DNA from: Burkholderiales bacterium
GTDB taxonomy: Bacteria > Pseudomonadota > Gammaproteobacteria > Burkholderiales > Burkholderiaceae_C
NCBI GenBank assembly: GCA_011391855.1
Contig: JAABPT010000182.1
Location: 1-21,131 of the forward strand
Reading direction: 5' to 3'
DNA length: 21,131 nt
How positions within the stretch are numbered: the first letter of the stretch is position 1; every line of letters begins with the position of its first letter. Shown here piece by piece: positions 16,760 to 21,131 of this stretch. The notes below the pieces were generated by a model. It saw only the letters and a program-made list of their open reading frames with translations. It was not told the DNA's origin and ran no database searches. Position numbers and translations under genes: made by a program.

Positions 16760-17740
16760 ATGGACACGCCTCCGCCCGCCGCCTACGACCCCAGCGCCAA
16801 ACAGAAGTCGCAGGCCAAGACCTCGCGCATCCCCATCAAGGTGGTGCCGGCCGAGGTGTTGAAGAAGCCCGACTGGATCCGCGTCAAGGCCGGCAGCCCC
16901 AGCACGCGCTTCTACGAGATCAAGCAGATCCTGCGCGAGCACCAGTTGCACACCGTGTGCGAGGAAGCCAGCTGCCCGAATATCGGCGAATGCTTCGGCA
17001 AAGGCACCGCCACCTTCATGATCATGGGCGACAAGTGCACGCGCCGCTGCCCGTTCTGCGACGTGGGCCACGGCCGGCCCGACCCGCTGGACGCCAGCGA
17101 GCCGCTGAACCTGGCCAAGACCATCGCGGCGCTGAAGCTGAAATACGTGGTCATCACCAGCGTCGACCGCGACGACCTGCGCGACGGCGGCGCCGGTCAT
17201 TTCGTCGACTGCATCCGCCAGACGCGGTCGCTTTCCCCGCAGACCAAGATCGAAGTCCTGGTGCCCGACTTCCGCGGCCGCGACGACCGCGCGCTGGCCA
17301 TCCTGCGCGAAGCGCCGCCCGACGTGATGAACCACAACCTGGAGACCGCGCCACGCCTGTACAAGGAAGCGCGCCCGGGTTCCGACTACCAGTTCAGCCT
17401 GAACCTCTTGCAGAAGTTCAAGCAGCAGGTGCCGGGCGTGCCCACGAAGAGCGGCCTCATGGTCGGCCTCGGCGAGACCGACGAAGAGATCCTGCAGGTC
17501 ATGCGCGACATGCGCGCGCACGGCATCGACATGCTCACCATCGGCCAGTACCTGGCGCCCAGCGGCCACCACCTGCCGGTGCGGCGCTACGTGCACCCCG
17601 ATACCTTCCGCATGTTCGAACGCGAGGCTGCGGCGATGGGCTTCACGCACGCTGCCGTGGGCGCGATGGTGCGGTCGAGCTACCACGCCGACCAGCAGGC
17701 GCATGCCGCGGGAGTGGCCGACGCCATCGCTCCCTTGTGA
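16760..17740 (+). CDS. lipA: Lipoyl synthase LipA
   Basis: LipA is a radical-SAM enzyme that inserts two sulfur atoms into the octanoyl chain delivered by LipB. The 326-residue protein has the auxiliary cluster motif CEEASCPNIGEC (C67, C72, C78), the radical-SAM motif CTRRCPFC (C93, C97, C100), the segment LETAPRLYKEARPGSDYQ (cited in part) and the C-terminal RSSYHA (305-310), whose serine completes the auxiliary cluster. All expected ligands are present. I chose the ATG at 16760 because the family N-terminus (KTSRIPIKVVP) follows about 20 residues later; no clear Shine-Dalgarno sequence precedes it. It lies 41 bp before the deaminase gene on the same strand. Confidence 0.98.
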   Translation: MDTPPPAAYDPSAKQKSQAKTSRIPIKVVPAEVLKKPDWIRVKAGSPSTRFYEIKQILREHQLHTVCEEASCPNIGECFGKGTATFMIMGDKCTRRCPFCDVGHGRPDPLDASEPLNLAKTIAALKLKYVVITSVDRDDLRDGGAGHFVDCIRQTRSLSPQTKIEVLVPDFRGRDDRALAILREAPPDVMNHNLETAPRLYKEARPGSDYQFSLNLLQKFKQQVPGVPTKSGLMVGLGETDEEILQVMRDMRAHGIDMLTIGQYLAPSGHHLPVRRYVHPDTFRMFEREAAAMGFTHAAVGAMVRSSYHADQQAHAAGVADAIAPL

Positions 17741-17781
17741 GTCCACCTTTTGAGCCCGTGGCACGCGGTCCAGGAGACGCG

Positions 17782-18819
17782 ATGAAAGAACTGCCTCGCG
17801 CCGACCTGAATGCCCTGCTGCGCCAGATGCCCAAGGCCGAGCTGCACATGCATGTGGAAGGCTCGCTGGAACCCGAGCTGATCTTCCGATTGGCGCAGCG
17901 CAACGGCGTGGTGCTGCCCTATGCCAGCGTCGAAGCGCTGCGCGCCGCCTACGCCTTCACCAGCCTGCAAAGCTTCCTAGACATCTACTACGCCGGCGCC
18001 AGCGTGCTGCTGAAGCAGGAGGATTTTTTCGAGATGGCCTGGGCCTATTTCGAACGCGCCGCGGCCGACAGCGTGGTGCACACGGAAATCTTCTTCGACC
18101 CGCAAACGCACACCGACCGCGGCGTGGCTATCGAAACCGTGATCGTGGGCCTGGCCCACGCTTGCCGGCGCGCGCATGCCGAACTGGGCATCAGCGCCAG
18201 GCTGATCCTATGTTTCCTGCGCCACCTCAGCGAAGACGCGGCTTTCGCTACCTTGGAGCAGGCGCTGCCCTATCGCGACCAGTTCATCGGTGTCGGCCTG
18301 GACAGCAGCGAGCGCGGCCACCCGCCGGAGAAATTCGCCCGCGTCTTCGCGCGCTGCCGCGAACTCGGCCTGCACGTGGTGGCGCACGCGGGCGAAGAAG
18401 GCCCGCCGGCCTATATCTGGAGCGCACTCGAAGTGCTGAAGGCCGAACGCGTGGACCACGGCGTTCGCTGCCTGGAAGACCCGGCGCTGGTGCGGCGGCT
18501 GGTTGCGGAGCGTGTGCCGCTGACGGTGTGCCCGCTGTCCAACGTGTTGCTGCGCGTCTTCGACACCCTGGCCGGCCACAACTTGCCGGCGCTGCTGGAC
18601 GCCGGGCTGTGCGTCACAGTGAACAGTGACGACCCGGCGTATTTCGGCGGCTATCTCAACGACAATTTTGCGGCCACCTTCGACGCGCTGCCGCAGCTGA
18701 ACGTTGCCCACGCCTACGCATTGGCCCACAACAGCTTTGAGGCGAGTTTTGCGCCCACCGCTGCCAAGGCGCGGTGGGTCGCTGCATTGGACGAGGTATT
18801 CGCCCGGTTCAGGTCCTGA
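17782..18819 (+). CDS. Adenine deaminase (adenosine-deaminase-like, type 2)
   Basis: The 345-residue amidohydrolase removes the amino group of a purine with zinc. Metal and active-site residues are H22 and H24 in AELHMHVEGSLEPEL, H202 and E205 in VVAHAGEEGPP, H226 in ERVDHGVR, and D283/D284 in VNSDDPAYFGGY. The text EIFFDPQTHTDRGV and the full HxHxEGSLEPE motif match the adenine deaminase subfamily (for example PA0148 of Pseudomonas aeruginosa, as I recall) better than adenosine deaminase, so hypoxanthine from adenine is the likely product. AGGAG stands five bases before the ATG. The upstream open frame is a shadow of lipA. It probably serves purine salvage, perhaps co-transcribed with lipA. 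Confidence 0.9.
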   Translation: MKELPRADLNALLRQMPKAELHMHVEGSLEPELIFRLAQRNGVVLPYASVEALRAAYAFTSLQSFLDIYYAGASVLLKQEDFFEMAWAYFERAAADSVVHTEIFFDPQTHTDRGVAIETVIVGLAHACRRAHAELGISARLILCFLRHLSEDAAFATLEQALPYRDQFIGVGLDSSERGHPPEKFARVFARCRELGLHVVAHAGEEGPPAYIWSALEVLKAERVDHGVRCLEDPALVRRLVAERVPLTVCPLSNVLLRVFDTLAGHNLPALLDAGLCVTVNSDDPAYFGGYLNDNFAATFDALPQLNVAHAYALAHNSFEASFAPTAAKARWVAALDEVFARFRS

Positions 18820-18834
18820 GCCCGCCGCGGTGCC

Positions 18835-18864
18835 CCGACAAAGCACGACAAAGCCCGACCAAGC
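18835..18864. repeat. Three tandem 10-bp repeats (CCGACAAAGC unit)
   Basis: Units at 18835-18844, 18845-18854 and 18855-18864; units 2 and 3 each differ from the first by one base. It lies in the 59-bp gap where the deaminase and cNMP/rhodanese genes converge. No terminator-like hairpin with a T-run is visible. Confidence 0.85.
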
Positions 18865-18878
18865 TGGCAGGGGCGGCC

Positions 18879-19925
18879 TCAGACGGCCGTGCCCACGACC
18901 TCGTAGGGCCACTGGGTGATGCCGCCGGCCAGCGACAACGCGCGGATGCCGCGCTCGTGCAGCAGAAAAGCGGCGGCCCGGCTGCGCCGCCCCGTGTCGC
19001 AATAGACGATGTAGGTGGCGTCCGGGTCCAGTTCGAAGACACCCTCTTGTCGCAGGCGACTCATGGACACCCATTGCGCGCCCGTGATTCGACTGCCTTC
19101 GTACTCGACAGGATTGCGGCAGTCCAGCAGCCTGGTGGTGCCTGTCGAAATCATGACCCTCGCCGCTTCTGCTTCGACTTCGCCGACCATCGGCGGCCTG
19201 AGCAGTGCATCGAAATCGGCCTTGCTCAGCACGAGCAGGCGCCCGGGCGTCGTCATCACGACGGTGGCCGTGCGCTGGCCTTCTGCGAGCAGGGCTTCTT
19301 CGCCGAAACTGTCGCCGTCCGACAGGCGGTTGACGAGGGCCGGTGCGCCGAGCGCCGAGTCAGCGACCCACACCTCGGCTTCGCCGGCCAGGATGACGTA
19401 GTAGCTGTCGCCCGGCTCGCCTTGCCTGACGATGGTCTCGCCGGGTGCCACGGGACGTTCCACCAGGCGGTCGATCGCTCTGGCGACCGTTTCCAGCGGC
19501 AGCCGGTGAAACAGTTTCAGGTGCGGCTCGGGCAGAAAGAACGCGCCTAAGGAGAACCAGCCGAGCAGGTCGTCCAGTTCGTCGGTATCGATCGAGAAAA
19601 AGTCGGTTTCTGCAGTGGCTTGAACCTGAAGCTGGCTGCCACCCGCGCCCAGCAGCGCAAAGCCAGGGCCTTTGGCGTCGACGCCAATGCGCCGGGTGCT
19701 GCCGGCTTCAGCGCCGTCAGGCCCGATCCAGCGGCGGCGCGCCTCGACCTCGCCGGTCAGCAGCACGAGGTGGTGGCGCAAGCCTTGGGGCCATTCGGCG
19801 AGCCAGTCCCCGGCCTGGGCCGTGTGCCGCGGGCTGCGCTCGAGCAGCGAGCGCAGTTGGGCGCGGTCCAGTGGCGAAAACAGAGTCGTGGCGCTGAGGC
19901 GTCGGGTCAGCTCGGCAAGATCCAT
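18879..19925 (-). CDS. Two cyclic-nucleotide-binding domains plus C-terminal rhodanese
   Basis: In this 348-residue protein the first cNMP-binding-like domain (about 10-120) is diverged. The second (about 140-245) keeps the phosphate-binding pattern in DGDSFGEEALLAEGQRTATV, with the glutamate and arginine expected for a cyclic nucleotide site. The rhodanese domain (about 255-345) has the active-site loop CDTGRRS (C309) and LAGGITQWPYEV near the end. There is no DNA-binding domain, so it is not a Crp-type regulator. It may couple a second messenger to sulfur transfer, but no substrate can be inferred. It starts six bases after the stop of the dioxygenase gene, so the two form an operon. Confidence 0.9.
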   Translation of the reverse strand: MDLAELTRRLSATTLFSPLDRAQLRSLLERSPRHTAQAGDWLAEWPQGLRHHLVLLTGEVEARRRWIGPDGAEAGSTRRIGVDAKGPGFALLGAGGSQLQVQATAETDFFSIDTDELDDLLGWFSLGAFFLPEPHLKLFHRLPLETVARAIDRLVERPVAPGETIVRQGEPGDSYYVILAGEAEVWVADSALGAPALVNRLSDGDSFGEEALLAEGQRTATVVMTTPGRLLVLSKADFDALLRPPMVGEVEAEAARVMISTGTTRLLDCRNPVEYEGSRITGAQWVSMSRLRQEGVFELDPDATYIVYCDTGRRSRAAAFLLHERGIRALSLAGGITQWPYEVVGTAV

Positions 19926-19931
19926 GGCGGT

Positions 19932-20807
19932 CTATGTTGAATGGTCCTCCGATTCTGCCGCCATCCAGCCCTGCGAAAGCGTCGTGCCCAGTGCCCGCGA
20001 TGGCGCCCCGAAAGCGTAGATATCCATGCCCAGGTCGCCATAGGTCAGGCTGGCGTGGATGCGAGCGGCCGGCTGCCGGCCGGCGGCACCGGCGGCCACG
20101 AAGAAGGGCAGCAGGTGTTCGTCGGTCGGGTGCATCAGCACGGCGTGCGGCGCCTGCCGGCGGTAGTCGAACAGCGCGTCCCAGTCGGCGGCCGCCGCGC
20201 TTTCGGCGAACCAGTCGCGGAAGGCCGTGCTCTCGGGCGTGGCCGGGGCGTCGGCATCGGGGCGCAAGCTGCCGGCAAAGACGCGCCGCAGGTTGTGCGT
20301 GATGCTGCCGCTGCCGACGACGAGCACGCCATCGTCCGCCAGCGGCGCCAGCGCCTGCCCGAGCGCGAACAGTTGCGCCGGGCTCCAGTAGGGCGGCCAG
20401 GCCAGCGGCAGCACGGGTACGTCGGCGGCCGGGTAGAGGTAGCGCAGCGGCGTCCAGACGCCGTGGTCCAGGCCGCCTTCGTTCACTGCCTCGGCCGGCA
20501 AGCCGGCCGCTTGCAGCAGCGCCGCCACGCGCCGCGCCAGCGCCGGCGCGCCCGGGGCGTCGTAGCGCAGCTCGTTCAGCCGCGGGTCGAAGCCGCCGAA
20601 GTCGTACACCGCCTCGTGCCGCGCTGCGGCCAGCAGCACCGGCACGCGCGTGAGGCTGTGCGCCGAGACGGCCAGGATCGCCTGCGGCCGGCCGAAGGCG
20701 GCGTCGATCGCCGGCCCCAGCCCTTGCATGAAGCGGCCGGCCTCGCGCGGCTCCAGCGCGATCATCGGCGAGCCGTGGGAAACGAAGAGCGCTGGCAGCG
20801 TGATCAT
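19932..20807 (-). CDS. 4,5-DOPA-dioxygenase-like protein (LigB superfamily, YgiD-like)
   Basis: The 291-residue protein belongs to the class III extradiol dioxygenase fold. The metal ligands expected from E. coli YgiD relatives are visible: H11 in FVSHGSPM, H50 in AVSAHS and H231 in HPTDEHLLPFF; H115 (GGLDHGVW) and H171 (GSGSITHNL) line the site. YgiD-like enzymes cleave catechols such as DOPA in vitro, but their bacterial role is unclear. I chose the ATG at 20807 (MITLPALFVSHG); GTG codons at 20822 and 20810 are alternatives. No strong ribosome binding site is visible. The gene is unrelated in sequence to the box genes. It heads an operon with the cNMP/rhodanese gene. Confidence 0.9.
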   Translation of the reverse strand: MITLPALFVSHGSPMIALEPREAGRFMQGLGPAIDAAFGRPQAILAVSAHSLTRVPVLLAAARHEAVYDFGGFDPRLNELRYDAPGAPALARRVAALLQAAGLPAEAVNEGGLDHGVWTPLRYLYPAADVPVLPLAWPPYWSPAQLFALGQALAPLADDGVLVVGSGSITHNLRRVFAGSLRPDADAPATPESTAFRDWFAESAAAADWDALFDYRRQAPHAVLMHPTDEHLLPFFVAAGAAGRQPAARIHASLTYGDLGMDIYAFGAPSRALGTTLSQGWMAAESEDHST

Positions 20808-20822
20808 CACGTATTGAATCAC

Positions 20823-20909
20823 CCCGGCGCAATGCTGCGGTTCAATCGCCTTGCACGGTCAATTCACGCCGCCGTGCCGGGGCCGGGCGCTTTGCCCTAC
20901 GCTCGGGAT
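20823..20909. promoter_or_regulatory. Divergent intergenic region dioxygenase/ABC permease
   Basis: These 87 bp should hold promoters for both directions. GCACGG (20853-20858) and CCGTGC (20872-20877) are 6-bp arms 13 bp apart. TACGCT (20898-20903) may be a -10 for the permease gene; transcription would then start at or next to its ATG. No good -35 is seen. Confidence 0.3.
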
Positions 20910-21131
20910 ATGTCCGAACTTCGACCTCCGACCATGCGCGCCCTGGCCTGGCGCCAGACGCTGCGCGATTTCCGTGCCGGTGAATTGCGCCTGCTGGCCG
21001 CGGCCGTGATGCTGGCCGTGGCCGCGCTCACCGCTGTGGGTTTCTTCGCCGACCGCCTGAGCAACGGCCTGGCGCGCAATGCGCGGCAGTTGCTGGGCGG
21101 CGACGCGGTGGTGCGCAGCGACCGGCCGGCA
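20910..21131 (+). CDS. FtsX-like ABC transporter permease, N-terminal part, cut by window edge
   Basis: From the ATG at 20910, 74 codons remain open to the window edge. The text MRALAWRQTLRDFRAGELRLL is followed by one hydrophobic helix (AAAVMLAVAALTAVGFFADRL, cited in part) and LARNARQLLGGDAVVRSDRPA. This is the usual start of large FtsX/MacB-type permeases of the YbbP family, which have about 800 residues and work with a YbbA-like ATPase. The start could also be the ATG at 20934. No ATPase gene is visible before it, so a partner would lie beyond the window or elsewhere. Confidence 0.85.
   Translation, partial: MSELRPPTMRALAWRQTLRDFRAGELRLLAAAVMLAVAALTAVGFFADRLSNGLARNARQLLGGDAVVRSDRPA

Noticed and set aside
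16654..17781. N-terminal extension of the deaminase frame across lipA
   Set aside because: Text is Arg/Pro/His-rich and out of frame with lipA; the real deaminase start at 17782 has a good Shine-Dalgarno sequence.

Overview
This window is GC-rich and densely coded: no stretch longer than about 180 bp lacks a gene. Protein content (BoxA/B/C/R, beta-type LipA and LipB, a Sui1-like factor, a 4,5-DOPA-dioxygenase-like protein) and codon use point to a betaproteobacterium of the order Burkholderiales, probably Comamonadaceae or the Rubrivivax/Leptothrix group. This is inference from recognised families; no database was searched.

Layout. 1-1335 (minus): the N-terminal part of a GTP cyclohydrolase II-like protein, preceded in the same transcription unit by a ParA/MinD-type ATPase. 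1470-4240: lipB (plus), a short-chain dehydrogenase (minus), a Sui1/YciH-like factor (plus) and an FNR-like regulator without most iron-sulfur cysteines (minus). 4422-13531 (minus): a long benzoate operon read from right to left, boxR - boxC - boxB - boxA - enoyl-CoA hydratase - 3-hydroxyacyl-CoA dehydrogenase - beta-ketoadipyl-CoA thiolase. 13651-16061 (plus): divergent bclA (benzoate-CoA ligase) and a translationally coupled alpha/beta hydrolase. 16181-18819 (plus): a hypothetical protein, lipA and an adenine/adenosine deaminase. 18879-20807 (minus): a DODA-type dioxygenase and a double-cNMP-domain/rhodanese protein. 20910-21131 (plus): the start of an FtsX-like ABC permease.

How the genes work together. 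The centre encodes the aerobic benzoyl-CoA epoxidation (box) route. BclA activates benzoate; BoxA supplies electrons to the diiron epoxidase BoxB; BoxC opens the ring; the hydratase, dehydrogenase and thiolase carry the C6 product to acetyl-CoA and succinyl-CoA. The semialdehyde dehydrogenase BoxD and any benzoate transporter are not in the window. BoxR (helix-turn-helix plus shikimate-kinase-like domain) probably represses both arms. Both AT-richer intergenic regions beside boxR hold TGCA-N6-TGC-type sites that overlap or follow good sigma70-like promoters.

The lipoate genes lipB and lipA lie on either side of this catabolic block, about 14.6 kb apart. Short tandem repeats occur in three of the intergenic regions on the right side. 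I found no tRNA, rRNA, CRISPR array, insertion sequence or integrase. The box system itself is known. The less explained items are the 148-residue hypothetical protein, the cysteine-poor FNR, the operator-like palindrome before lipA and the hydrolase coupled to bclA.
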